This document shows, one piece after another, positions 1-10,599 of a stretch of DNA of 64,000 bases (position 1 is its first letter; the number at the start of each line of letters is the position of its first letter). Under the pieces are notes generated by a model that was given only the letters and a program-made list of their open reading frames with translations, did no database searches and was not told the DNA's origin. The translations under genes were made by a program, and so were the position numbers. Source of the DNA: Rhineura floridana (Eukaryota > Chordata > Lepidosauria > Squamata > Rhineuridae); assembly GCF_030035675.1 (NCBI RefSeq), contig NC_084483.1, positions 5,165,501-5,229,500 on the forward strand, given 5' to 3'.

Positions 1-163
1 ATATGCATGTTTATAAACGTTGTTGATGAAGTGCATTGCAAAATTTTGATAAATGAGGATTTTGAAGGATGGCTGTGTTTCGGTTCTCCTACTGCTTCGG
101 AACGTGCCGATTTGATAGATTCAATTTGAAATGTGAACTGAATTGAATTTCTCACCCATCCCT
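1..163 (+). mobile_element. Right end of a hAT-like non-autonomous repeat (partial)
   Basis: The segment ends in CCCATCCCTAG. Its last 100 bases (gtgaactgaattgaatttct and the lead-in) closely resemble the right end of the copy at about 46985-47361. The family seems to have TAGGGATGG-type inverted ends, as hAT elements often do. The left end lies outside the window. The class is inferred from the termini only. Confidence 0.4.
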
Positions 164-1406
164 AGTGAAGGCCAATGGGATCATCCCCATTCACCACCTC
201 ATTGTATGAGGCTTAAATGTCTGATGAGTGCTTTTGTGATGCACAAAGAGGGTATGTGCACAATGCGTCATCATTTTCTTTGTGTAAATGTTGGATTAAA
301 AACTGCTGGTTTAAAACTAGGAGTATTTTTTTATGTACATATCAGTGGAGTATCCCGTCGGCAAGAATAAATGTGTATTAAAGCTAAATTACAGATCCAT
401 TTGGATGCTGCTGCTGCTGGTCTCTGGAGTATGTTACATGGAATGTGGGTGTGTTCATTATGGCAGTGTACTTACCCAACACCTATTCTCTCCCTTCTGG
501 GGTCTGTATTTCTACAGGGCACTGTTCTACCACGATTTTCTTTAAAAAGAAATTGTAGATATAGCATTGTTGAAGGGAAGCTGTCAGAGATCACAAAATG
601 GTACAAAGTTATTTATGCCACTTTCCTTCTCCCCTTTTCAGGATTTATCTAAATTGTTCCACTCCAAAACTGGGCAAATCCTGACATAAGAGAAAATAAT
701 AATACCAGCCCTAGAATGGGCCAGATGGAACCTTGATCTGATCCAGCAGGGCTATTTTTATGTGACAGTCTGCACCGCCCTTGGTATCTGCATTTTTTTT
801 TTTTGCGAGAGAGAGAGGGAGAGAGAGAAGATTAAAGTCAGCCCCCAACACTGTCCCTATCAAAAAGCACCTTGGAAGAATTTTAATCCTTTTAAAAGGA
901 TTGTGTGTGCAGCTCCCGCTGCCTGATGGGGGAGGGGAATTGTGCAGGTAGGACCCATTTGTATACACAGTTCCTCATCCAGATGGACATATATACACTG
1001 AATCCTGCCTTTGTGTATACACATAATGTCCTTAGGCTGGTCAGTGTCTTGCCTCAACACAGTTGACCACAAAGGGAGATAATTTGCCAGAAACAACTTT
1101 TTTAAAAAATGAATGTCTTCTATAACTTGAACAATAGGGAAAGAGATTTCAGTGAGTATACGAGAGACAATATTGGCAGTCTTTATCAATAATCTTATGG
1201 GCTATTAGTTTCCAGGAAGAGTGAATATTATCACAGGAGAAAGAACAAAGCAGCTTTCATTAAGTTGCAATGTTGATTTAAGCTGGTATGTTTGAGAATT
1301 TAAAAGCACACTTTAATAATATAGAAAGTTTTGTCATCAGAGTATTTGCCAGCAGTGCTCTGCAAACTGAACTCCAGGAAGCTCCACTCTTCACGCTCTG
1401 CCATGT
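164..1406. other. No gene or named repeat recognised
   Basis: I see no coding exon or dispersed repeat here. The only low-complexity tract is a T run followed by GA-rich sequence at about 792-830. The short reading frames lack any family motif. Confidence 0.5.
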
Positions 1407-1522
1407 CAGAGCTTGGAAAAGTTAGTTTTTTGAACTACAACTTCCATCAGCCCCAGCCAGCATGGCCACTGGATTGGGCTGATGGGAGTTGTAGTTCAAA
1501 AAAGTAACTTTTCCAAGCTCTG
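1407..1522. mobile_element. 116-bp hAT-type foldback MITE, copy 1
   Basis: This is a near-perfect palindrome that starts CAGAGCTTGGAAAAGTTA and ends with the complement of that sequence. It has the same length and ends as the copy at 43365-43480. The flanks (TGCCATGT on the left, GCCATGAT on the right) suggest a decayed 8-bp target duplication. The terminal bases CAGAGCTTGGAA are shared with the 747-bp element at 30881. Confidence 0.75.
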
Positions 1523-1698
1523 GCCATGATGCAAGTTGAGCTTCTTGGCATGGGCAGCAGGTTTTATCATTGTGCTAGGACCTGTGACATTAAGGAGTTT
1601 CTCCATAAGTTTTCATCATTTTCTTTACATTCTGCTGTGTTGTAACATTTTATTTGTACAATGAAGCCAACATTTTTAGTTGCATTTTCCATCCAGTG

Positions 1699-2106
1699 CA
1701 GGCCCTCCCTTAGCATGTGCGGGGCCCAGGGGAAAAGTATAGTTGGGGTTCACCCATATTTGCTCTGGGTCACCATCTTGGTCTTGGCTGAGTTGCTGTA
1801 GGTGCGCAGGCACCAGTCCTGGAACTGCCAGCCCAGCTCGCTGTCCCCGGGGCGCCTACAGCTCGCTGACTGCAGTAGGAGCGGCAGCGGCGGCTTTGGC
1901 ATGGCGGGCAGGCGGGCAGGCGAGCGAGCGCCTGTCCCAGGCGGAGAGAAAGTGAGCGAGCGAGTGCTGTGTCCTGCCTAGCATGGCGAAGACGAGCAGG
2001 CAGGGAGGGAGGAGCTGGCTAGTGAGCAGATCGCCAAGCACGGTCCCCCCCAAAGCGTGGGGCTTGGGGCAACTGCCCTGCTTCCCGGTGCCTAGGGGCG
2101 GCTCTG
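1699..2106. mobile_element. GC-rich hAT-type non-autonomous element
   Basis: The ends are imperfect inverted repeats, CAGGCCCTCCCTTAG on the left and the complement of CAGAGCCGCCCCTAG on the right. The flanking octamers ATCCAGTG and CTCCAGTG match at 7 of 8 bases, as expected for a hAT target duplication. The interior is CpG-rich with GGCGGGCAGGCG-type runs, which makes it look like a CpG island. Short reading frames inside it have no recognisable domain. Confidence 0.55.
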
Positions 2107-2698
2107 CTCCAGTGGATCATGAAATGAGATAGTTGTGTTGATTAATTGTTCCTTAATATCATTAATTTCAATTTGAATTTTTAACCATCAACAAATAATT
2201 GATCAATAACTGCTATTACAAAATTCTATGATTTCTATAGTTGCTATTCTGAGCACATTGAATCTCTGTTGGCATAACAATAATTTGGGAGTCATGTCCT
2301 ACACATGGCCTGACAAATTCAAAGGATGTGGCAATTCTGGTCACAGATTAAAGACACAAATCTTGTGATTTTAAAAGCTTGTGTAATCAAACCTAAAGAT
2401 TAAATTGTAGGGGTGGTAAAATTTCAAAATGTCCAGAGAGGTGTTCATCTAAGTTAGAAATTATAGAGCTGTTGCTCCCCTGCTCAAGCTCTAACTGTAG
2501 ACTTCCCAGCAGCATCTGGCTTGCTACTGTGGAAAACAGGCGATGGGACATTTTTTCCTGGCTCATGACTGCCCTACCAAAATGTTTTAAAGTCAATAGC
2601 AGTAACTTCAGGAGGCCTTACCAGTGCCCCATGTGACCTGATATACAATACAATACACCCAGAACCCTATGCAATACACTGGGGCTTCTGTGGCAGAT
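2107..2698. other. No gene or named repeat recognised
   Basis: AT-rich unique-looking sequence with no exon-like or repeat signal that I can support. Confidence 0.45.
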
Positions 2699-2706
2699 GT
2701 TTAAGG

Positions 2707-2844
2707 CAGCCTTTCTCAACCAGTGTGCCTCCAGATGTTGTTGGACCACAACTCCCATCAGCCTCAGCTAGCATTGCCAATGGTCAGGAGAGATGGGAAA
2801 TGTGGTCCAACAACATCTGGAGGCACACTGGTTGGGAAAGGCTG
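2707..2844. mobile_element. 138-bp hAT-type foldback MITE
   Basis: Inverted arms of about 50 bp begin CAGCCTTTCTCAACCAGTG and end in the complement. An exact 8-bp target duplication, GTTTAAGG, lies at 2699-2706 and 2845-2852. The 8-bp duplication and the CAG...CTG ends fit the hAT superfamily. Confidence 0.8.
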
Positions 2845-3215
2845 GTTTAAGGGATCCTTGGCAGACAAATTAGCATGGAAAAAGTTCCATGAAGGTAGAA
2901 AGATTAAAAAGCATTGACCTAATACTTTGGCTGTTTTTTGGGTGTCTCATGCTTGGGGATCAGTTGAAGAATAACACCTTGTTGGCTCCCACACCATTGT
3001 TTCTGGGTGTACATAGGATTGTGGTCTCATATTTTGGGCAGGATTACATGGAGGCATTGATATTATGAGCCTCTTTTCAAGCTGCTGTGATCATACAAAC
3101 TGCAACGTGGAGACAGCTCAATAAACCCAATGAACTAATCAGAAAACCTTCTGGAGAGCTTGAGTGCTCCCAGACAGAATGTGACCCAGCCTGGATCTTT
3201 GAAGGCCAGGGTCAA

Positions 3216-3542
3216 CTTTGGCTGCTTTCACACTGCACTTCATTCCATTATTCTGTTGACCTCTTACCTGGTAATTTGCGCATTATATTTGATCATTTAC
3301 ATGACATGCAAGCTAGCTCTGGAACAGTAGAATGTAGTGCAAATTTAGCGCAAATTTCCATGATAAATGATACCAGAAACAATCCATTAGCAAGGCTGGG
3401 AACCCAGGAGATCATGGGAGTTTTTTGCTAGCTGCAGCCGTTCATGTGACAGGCATTTTAACGTTTTAATGTATTGTTTTTTATCTTGTACGTCGCCCAG
3501 AGTGGCTGGACAACCAGCCAGATGGGCGACTAATAAATTTAA

Positions 3543-3581
<39 letters not shown>

Positions 3582-4010
3582 ATCCCAACATCCAGTGTGC
3601 TCCCGCCCTTTAGTCACCCAGGGGTTTTTTTGGCCTGACAAAAATTGTACCAGTATTCTGGCATCGGCACAGATAGCAGCAGCACTTCCTACACACACCC
3701 CTGTGTCGATACAACTAAAATAATTTAAAAAGTCAGATCCTAAAGGGAGAGGGCTTGCATGGCAATGGGATGAGATCTTAGACCTCCAACACAGTGGGGA
3801 TCAGTGCACATGTGTATAATGGATGAGGGACGAAAATAAGCCGTGTGAAAGACAGTTGCATGAAATGCCGGTATATCGGCTGAAAAAACTGCTGTTCCTT
3901 AAAGCAACACGTACTGCAGTATGAAAGGGATTTTAGAAATCAGGACAGAAGCACTACTTTTTAATCTGTTAAACTAACGCAATCAGCCCCATGTGTGAAA
4001 GCAGCCATTG
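3216..4010. mobile_element. Possible non-autonomous DNA transposon, interrupted by an L2 tail
   Basis: The motif GGCTGCTTTCACAC at the left and its complement GTGTGAAAGCAGCC at the right could be terminal inverted repeats of an element of about 795 bp. An L2 3' tail sits inside it (3463-3583). I could not find a clear target duplication, so the superfamily is undecided. Confidence 0.35.
3463..3583 (+). mobile_element. L2 LINE 3' tail with (AAAT)n
   Basis: The sequence gtacgtcgcccagagtggct followed by a (TAAA)n tract matches the 3' end of the nearly complete L2 at 38955-39028. Only the last 120 bases are present, which is the extreme 5' truncation usual for LINE insertions. Confidence 0.75.
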
Positions 4011-4194
4011 CCAATGTCTCCTACACAGCACCTGAGTTTTGATGATGATGAAGATGATGATTGTTGCTGTTGTTAGTGCTTTTTTGGTAAAAAAATGAGA
4101 TGGTAGTACTTACATATTAATGAAAGTGATAAATGGCTGTCAAAGAAGCGCCTATACTATATACTTCTATATTATATACTTCTGAGTAGTGTCA

Positions 4195-4310
4195 CAAAAA
4201 AGTCATCAATATTATTGTTATTATTCAACTGCCTTCCACACATGCATCTCAAGGCAATGTACAATAAATACAGTTTAAAAAGTTAAAAACACAGAAAAAG
4301 AGGTTTAAAG
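4195..4310 (-). mobile_element. L2-like 3' tail
   Basis: The ATT-rich start followed by ctcaaggcaatgtacaataa resembles the L2 3' UTR tail seen again at 14150-14360. The fragment is short and old. Confidence 0.45.
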
Positions 4311-4317
4311 ATGTTCT

Positions 4318-4600
4318 TAAAGTGAATCTAAAAAAGTGTAACATGAACATCAAGAACTATGAACGTCCCGAATGGAGGTCGGCTATTATCAAAGGTGCTG
4401 TGGACTTCGAAGAAGCACGAATACAGGGCGAACAGGAGAAACGAGCTGAGTGGAAGGCACGTCAAACAAATCCTCATCGTGGCCATCTTCCATCTGGAAG
4501 CCTATGTCCTCACTGTGGGAGGCTGTGTGGATCCTGAATTCAGTTACGGACCCACTGTTAAAGACCTTATCTTGGAAGACAATCTTACTCGGCCATGAGT
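4318..4600 (+). pseudogene. LINE-like ORF C-terminus with a CxxC zinc-knuckle-like motif
   Basis: A translated stretch contains RPEWRSAI, then a basic QEKRAEWKARQ segment, then LCPHCGRLC. This order (a tryptophan-containing basic helix followed by a Cys pair) resembles the C-terminal zinc-finger-like end of some non-LTR retrotransposon polyproteins. The reading frame shifts after the cysteine motif, so it is not functional. No upstream reverse transcriptase is present. It could be an unrelated processed fragment. Confidence 0.35.
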
Positions 4601-5169
4601 GATCGTATATAATATGTAAAGCAGATGTGCTTTTTCACACTCAAAGTGGCTGAACAGAAAAATTGGGACGACAGAGGTATCAAACAGGCAAGAAAGAGAG
4701 AGAGAGAAGAGTGCTGAACTGGTGAATGTGTTGGGGGCATTTTGGCTGTGGCTCCAGAGACCCCTGCCGCTGCCACTGAGCCACTGCTACTTGCCCCACA
4801 GCAATGCATGCATTCTGTGTGTATGTTGGGGTGGAACCGAGGGGAGGAGGACTTACACAGCATCCTGGCCACTTTCGGCTTTGTTCTGCGGCTCCCAGTC
4901 CCAGCAGATGCTACACTGGGAGAAAGGGTGGTGGAAGGGAACATACATTTGTTTTCCTCCTGCCAAGCTCTGCCGGCAAACCAGTGTGTCCCCCTTCCCG
5001 GGGCTCCTGAATGGAGGTAGGGTATGGCAGTCTCTTACACTGCCTCTGGCTCCACTCCCACTGGCCTCCTCCATGTTGGATTGCTCTGTCCATTTGCATG
5101 TTGCAAGCACATCAGTGACCACTGTAAGCCTGTTGCTGATACAGCAGCCTAAACAGTTATACATGCTGG
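4601..5169. other. Unrecognised moderately GC-rich stretch
   Basis: Several overlapping reading frames span this stretch on both strands, but none shows a domain, a codon bias I can see, or splice context. It may be an old repeat. No gene is supported. Confidence 0.4.
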
Positions 5170-5345
5170 ATCTAACAGAATCCAAAGCTGTGAACTTGTC
5201 CTTAATGAGGAGTGCAGCCCAATCAAAAACAGGCTGAACACCTCGTCCCTGACCAGTAGTATCACCCATCAAAAGCACCTCCATCTTTTCTTCACTAAGC
5301 TTTAGTTTATTGATTACCCCTCATCCAGCCCAGTGCTCTGACTGA
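5170..5345 (-). mobile_element. L2 LINE fragment (end of RT region)
   Basis: On the minus strand the translation includes KMEVLLMGD, which aligns with the L2 ORF motif KTEVLFVGD seen in the copy at 38148. The fragment is old and flanked by unrelated sequence. Confidence 0.55.
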
Positions 5346-6599
5346 TCTCTCTATTGACTTGCAAAGAGGGAGAGACAGACCCACACGAAAACAAACAACA
5401 TTTTTAATCCCTTCTCCAAATAATCATGATTGGAGTGCTCTGGGAATATAAATCACTGTGATTAAAAGCTAGATTTATCCATCAAAATGAATGATCTCCC
5501 CAATTCTCCACCCTATTTTGTCTCAAACTCTGGCTATTTCCTCAGTCAGTTGGGTTTCTTTTCTTGACTTGTGTGGAACAGGCAGCCATGTGTGTTTTAG
5601 ACAACAGGCTCATGGAGCTATTCAGAAGGAAGGCCCCGATCCACATTGTTAACATCGCAATCAGCTTGGAAATATGAAAAAACCTCCCCCAAATCACACC
5701 AACTGGTAATCTGGGTTACACATGGAGCAGGTACACAGTCCTAATAGTGTACCCATCAAGGTGACCACCAAGGCAGCTTCAGGGTTGTATCCAAAGTAGC
5801 ATTGCCACAGGTTTCTGCTTACACAATGGGGTTTCCCCTCTCCTCCTCAACATACTACCTAAATCTGTTCTAGATGTTTCTCCAACCGCCCTGATTAGAT
5901 TTGGAAAGGGTGTGGGGCACACTTGGGGGCAGGAGAGGAGAAAGACCCATTACCCGAGTGAAAACCTTGAGGGGACATGTTAGTTGGATACTGACCCAAG
6001 TCCCAAACCTGAGTCAGAAGCCAGATTGAAATGTATCCAGATAATCTGAATAATCACAAAGCATCTGGATAAGCCACATAAAGTACCTGCAGTTCCATTA
6101 GAGGATTTGATGAAAGGTCAGCATTAAGTACAAAAAGCCTGAGTTATACAATTACCTGAATCTGTCCTTCTGGCCTTCCTTTATACGTTTTGCCGTTCAC
6201 CAGGACAAAAGGTTAATAAATCTGGAGATAATTCAGCAAATCCTTTTTAAATAACCAAGGAATTTTCATTTGTTCTGCATAAGCTTAACGGGGATAATGA
6301 GATCCTCTTGAAATATATCCACAACATCCTGTTTGTTCAACATTGTTCTCTTGTCCATTGTAATTCCTCTGGCTTCTAGTGCCAAATTTTCCTCCTCCTT
6401 CTTTTATTTTTTAAAAACAAAGATCTGATGCAATTTGGAACTTTTTACATACCTGATCTTCAGGCACATATAGGGATTTTGCTGCTGAAATGCCCTGTAG
6501 GATGCATTGTAATTGATATATAAGTGGATTAGAACTAAAGGGAAGAGCTTCAAATCAGGTGTTTTGTTTTGATGCTTAATAACTGGGAACCATTTTTGG
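5346..6599. other. No gene or named repeat recognised
   Basis: Unique-looking sequence. Short reading frames here lack start context, splice sites or family motifs. Confidence 0.45.
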
Positions 6600-6961
6600 T
6601 TTTTAAGCCAGACTCTGGCTGCTGAGAATTCAAAAGCTCCCCTGGACACAAGCAGAGAAGGCTACAGAGTATCACAGGCAAACACACAGGGAAACAGTAG
6701 CTGCTCTGGCCACTTTTTGTTGTTTATCTCTGCTTATCATATCTTTCCTTTAGTAGCAGATTCTTTCTGCTCTACCCCGGTTCCACCTTTTCTGAAGGAG
6801 AGATAAGACAAGGAGACAAATAGGCTCTGACTATTGAGAATTCTGAAACTCTTCCAGACAAGTCATTGTTGTTGTTGTTTTCTATGTAGAAGTCCCTTCA
6901 GAATGACACTACATCTTACTATATGGATAGAATATGGCTTGCACCTTATTTTTCCATGAGT

Positions 6962-8290
6962 TGCTGTTATGTGCCTTCAAGTCGATTTTGACGTATGGCG
7001 ACCCTATGAATCAGCCACCTCCAATAGCATCTGTTATAAACCACCCTGTTCAGATCTTGTAAGTTCAGGTCTGTGGCTTCCTTTAAGGAATCAACCTATC
7101 TCTTGTTTGGCCTTCCTCTTTTTCTACTCCCTTCTGTTTTTCCCAGCATTATTGTCTTTTCTAGTGAATCAGGTCTTCTCATGATGTGTCCAAAGTATAA
7201 CCTGAGTTTCATCATTTTAGCTTCTAGTCACAGTTCTGGTTTAATTTGTTCTAACGCCCAATTATTTGTCTTTTTCGCGGTCTATGGTATCTGCAAAGCT
7301 CTCTAACACCACATTTCAAATTAGCTGATTTTTCTCTTATCCACTTTTTTCACTATCCAACTTTCGCATCCATACATAGAGATCGGGAATACTATAGTCT
7401 GAATAATCCTGACTTTAGTGGTCAGTGATACATCTTTGCATTTGAGGACCTTTTTTAGTTCTCTCATAGCTGCCCTCCCCAATTCTAGCCTTCTTCTAAT
7501 TTCTTGACTATTGTCATTTTGGTTAATGACTGTGCCGAGGTATTGATAATTCTTGACAAGTTCAGTGTCCTCACTGTGAACTTTAAAGTTCAATAATCTT
7601 CTGTTGTCATTACTTTAGTCTTCTTAATGTTCAGCTGTAGTCCTGCTTTTTTGCTTTCATTTTTAACTTTCATCAACATTTGTTTCAAAACATTACTGGT
7701 TTCTGCTACTAGTATGGTATCATCTATATTTCTTAAATTATTGATATTTTCCCTCCAGTTTTCACACCTCCTTCATCTTGGTCAAATCCCACTTTCCGTA
7801 TGATATGTTCTGTATATAGACTAAACAAATAGGGTGATAAAATACACCCCTGTCTCATACCCTTTCCGATTGGGAACCAACCTGTTTCTCCATATTCTGG
7901 CCTTACAGTAGCCTCTTGTCCAGTGTATAGGTTGCACATCAGGACAATCAGATGCTGTGGCACCCCATTTCGTTTAAAGCATTCCATAGTTTTTCATGAT
8001 ATGCACAATCAAAGGCTTTGCTGTAAGCTATAAAGCACAGGGTGATTTTAATTGCTGTAAACCACCCAGAGAGCTTTGGCTATGGGGCGGTATATAAATA
8101 AATAAATAAATAAATAATTTTTCTTCTGAAATTCTTGGTCCATTCCATTATCCAAGGTATGTTTGTGATATGATCTCTTTAACTCCCCAACCTGGTGTAT
8201 CTCTATGATGACCAGACTTCCAGAGGACTTCTGCAACTGCAACTGTCCAGCCTTCTCTGTCTCCAAAAGTTTCAGAATTCTCAGTAGTCT
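6962..8290 (-). mobile_element. BovB (RTE) LINE, 5'-truncated, with a nested insertion
   Basis: The 3' end (plus-strand left edge) carries the sequence ccttcaagtcgattttgacg, typical of squamate BovB. Minus-strand reading frames at 7733-7987 and 7321-7593 encode reverse-transcriptase and connection segments, including NLYTGQEATVRP, MRQGCILSPYLF and YGCESWIVKK, all diagnostic of RTE-BovB. The frame is broken between these blocks, and the copy is truncated before the endonuclease. A tail of about 70 bp from another element interrupts it at 8049-8117. Confidence 0.9.
8049..8117 (+). mobile_element. L2/SINE-type 3' tail nested in BovB
   Basis: The segment gtaaaccacccagagagctt with a (TAAA)n end interrupts the BovB sequence. 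The BovB reading resumes on either side (tgatttt before, ttttcttctgaaatt after). It is only the terminal piece of an L2-type element or an L2-tailed SINE. Confidence 0.6.
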
Positions 8291-8595
8291 AGGCTGAACT
8301 AAAGTGAGAGAAAGTTATTGTATCTCTGAATGCTTTTGAGTTTGCAAGGAGATTTGCATCAATCAGTGATAGAAAAAAGTGTAAGCTATATACAATGGTT
8401 CAGACTGGAACGATCGCAGGGTATTTTCCTCCTCCTGATTTGAATCCTGATGTCAAAACCCACCCAAATCAGATCATGGCTGTTATACAGCCTCATGTCA
8501 CTTTGTTGCTTCTACAGGTTTTTGTACCTTATATTTCTATATTTTCCTGTATCTTGATGTTTCTTTAGGTCCATGGGCTTTGCAAGAACTGAGGC

Positions 8596-8795
8596 TGTTC
8601 TAAATGTTGCCTATGGTGCACTCAAGAGCTCTGAATTGTTTTGTTTGTTTGTTTGTTAAAGCACAGTAGTGGAGGATCTTTTAATTTTTTTTAAAAATCA
8701 TTAATTTTAAAAAAATCCTACATTGCTTTGCTTTAACAAAAGACCCTCCAGAGCTCTTCAAAACTCTGCAGGCAGCATTCAGGACAGCCTCATAT
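8596..8795. repeat. Imperfect inverted repeat (foldback)
   Basis: GAGGCTGTTCTAAATGTTGCC on the left pairs with the complement of a closely similar sequence ending CAGCCTC at 8795. Inner pairing (agagctct and taaagca blocks) extends the foldback. It may be an old miniature transposon; no target duplication was found. Confidence 0.4.
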
Positions 8796-9094
8796 TGAAA
8801 GACCTCTCACAGGCCGCCTATCAGAGGACACAAAGAACTCTGGAAACTCTGTGAAGCTGCAGAGTTTTAAAAATATAGAAGCCAAAATACACAGCACTCA
8901 ACAACCTCTTAATTATTTTAAGGTAAGAAAAAGGAAAAGAGTAACCCTGCGCTGTTCCACTTTAAAGGGATTATAAAGGGATTCCCTTTTTATTCAAGAA
9001 GCCATGAATTTATTCATCTGCAATTTAGCAGGCTTAATCCACTATAGAGGGGCTTCTGTGCATATAAACTTCATCTACTTTGGCCAAAGGGGAA

Positions 9095-9600
9095 ACCGTT
9101 ATAGCCAGTTTTAGATGCCCTGCTGTAGTGAATGTGAAACACAGAGCTCCATTTTAGACAGAGCACATACAGAAGTAGAGAGAGTGCAGAAACAGATCTC
9201 AATTTTTAAAACACACAGATGCAGGCACAAGGGGAATCTTGGGGCCTGTGCATACCTATTATAATATTTATCATGGTTCAGACTCCAAAAGCCATGAAAA
9301 ACAACAGGTACAGCCTCTGAGTCTGACATTTCTACATAAATCTCAAATGTATACAAAGTAGGTAATTAATTTAAAAACATTGCAAATAATCAAAACATTG
9401 CAAAATACTGTGTTATGACCAAGTTATGATTAGTCACTGAGCTTATCTTGGTATACATTTGAGTTTGGCTCAGAAATGTCATACACATTTCACAGCCTTT
9501 TTCACCCCAATGTTTAACAATGGTTTTCTCTATACCCACGGTTTTATGTGTGTGTGTGTATATAAATATATTTACAGATGTATAAATGTATATATGTGTG
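9095..9600. other. No gene recognised; TA/TG-rich end
   Basis: No exon or named repeat is visible. A TG/TA-rich tract lies at about 9547-9602. Confidence 0.4.
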
Positions 9601-9610
9601 TGTCCGTACG

Positions 9611-9764
9611 GATTAACGGAATCCTTATAGGGATCCACAGCAAGCCTGAGTGAAGTTCTGTTCGTTGCTTTCAAAAGTGTCTCATATATATAAGACACTT
9701 TTCGACGCAACAAACAGAACTTCACTCAAGCTTGCTCTGGATCCCTATAAGGATTCCGTTAATC
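9611..9764. repeat. 72-bp inverted repeat, probable Penelope-like terminus
   Basis: Arms 9611-9682 and 9693-9764 are about 92% identical as reverse complements (66 of 72), separated by a 10-bp AT spacer. Each arm begins or ends with gattaacggaatccttatag or its complement. A hammerhead-like GAAAC/GATGA motif pair lies about 70 bp to the right. Inverted copies of terminal sequence are known for Penelope-like elements, so that origin is inferred. Confidence 0.6.
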
Positions 9765-9870
9765 ACCTAAAAATATATATGAACGTAATTGTGATTAACA
9801 AAACAGAGGTTTTTATTGTATTAACGAAAGGTTTCAGCTTCTGCCTTCATCAACCACTAACAAATATATA
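9765..9870 (-). mobile_element. Penelope-like fragment with hammerhead-like core
   Basis: On the minus strand GATGAAGGC, a short complementary AGC stretch, and GAAACC occur in the order of a hammerhead ribozyme core (plus-strand 9832-9853). The same arrangement recurs at 21654-21688. The assignment to Penelope-like elements rests on this motif and on the adjoining inverted repeat. Confidence 0.4.
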
Positions 9871-9894
9871 TTAGACAGAGAGAGAGAGAGAGAG

Positions 9895-10420
9895 AAAGAT
9901 TTGAGGATAACACTTCTTGACAAAGTGGGTTACGGTCCATAAAAGCTTATTCCACAATAGACATGTGACATGCCATAAGATTTATCTTTTTTATGGAATC
10001 TACCATTGATCACAAACATAACTGAAAATTTGGGTGGAACCTTTAATCAAATAACGAAAAGCAAACAATCCTATTAAAGGTTGAGTCAACAGAATTCTCC
10101 CATTAAAGGACAAGGCTGAAACATTCAGACATAAATAGTGCTGTAATGAAATCTCTTCCAAATGTCCTTAAGATAAGCATGCTGTTCAGTAACACATTCA
10201 TTTAGGATTGCTTTTGTTACTGTACATTTTGCAATTCCCTCTGATCTCACTGCTTATAACCCCCTCCGCCATATGCATCTGCAGCTGTCATGAGTCTGAT
10301 GAAATAGATTCTAGTCCACAAAAGCTTATGCCATAATCAGTCTTTAGGGTGCCACAAGACTCTTTACTGTTTTTGCTGCAACACAAACTAGCATGGCTAC
10401 TCCTTTGAACATTCCTAACA
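9895..10420 (+). mobile_element. Two Penelope-like tail remnants
   Basis: The phrases cataaaagcttattccacaa (near 9940) and cacaaaagcttatgccataa (near 10317), followed by a ggtgccacaagact phrase, match a dispersed reptile repeat whose intact copies carry TCTGATGAAGTG...CACGAAAGC. Near 10308 a TCTGATGA precedes the second copy. Both copies are old and partial. Confidence 0.4.
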
Positions 10421-10599
10421 TTTGTAATTCTTTCCTTTCTACAGAGTTGATCCTCTCTCTAGGTTAGATTTGGTATAGTCATCAGATCAAGGATCCTGGG
10501 CTCAATTCCCAGTATATCTAATGTCAGGACACTGAGGAGCCTTTACTCCAACTTCTTCCAGAGCTGTGAGCCTGTAGTGCACGGTGGGGGCCCTCTAGC

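Noticed and set aside
1743-2053. CpG island with overlapping reading frames as a promoter or gene
   Set aside because: It lies within a hAT-like element with inverted ends. The frames lack any domain.
4722-5284. Overlapping reading frames of up to 171 codons on both strands
   Set aside because: Frames on both strands in GC-rich sequence with no domain. Part is an L2 fragment.
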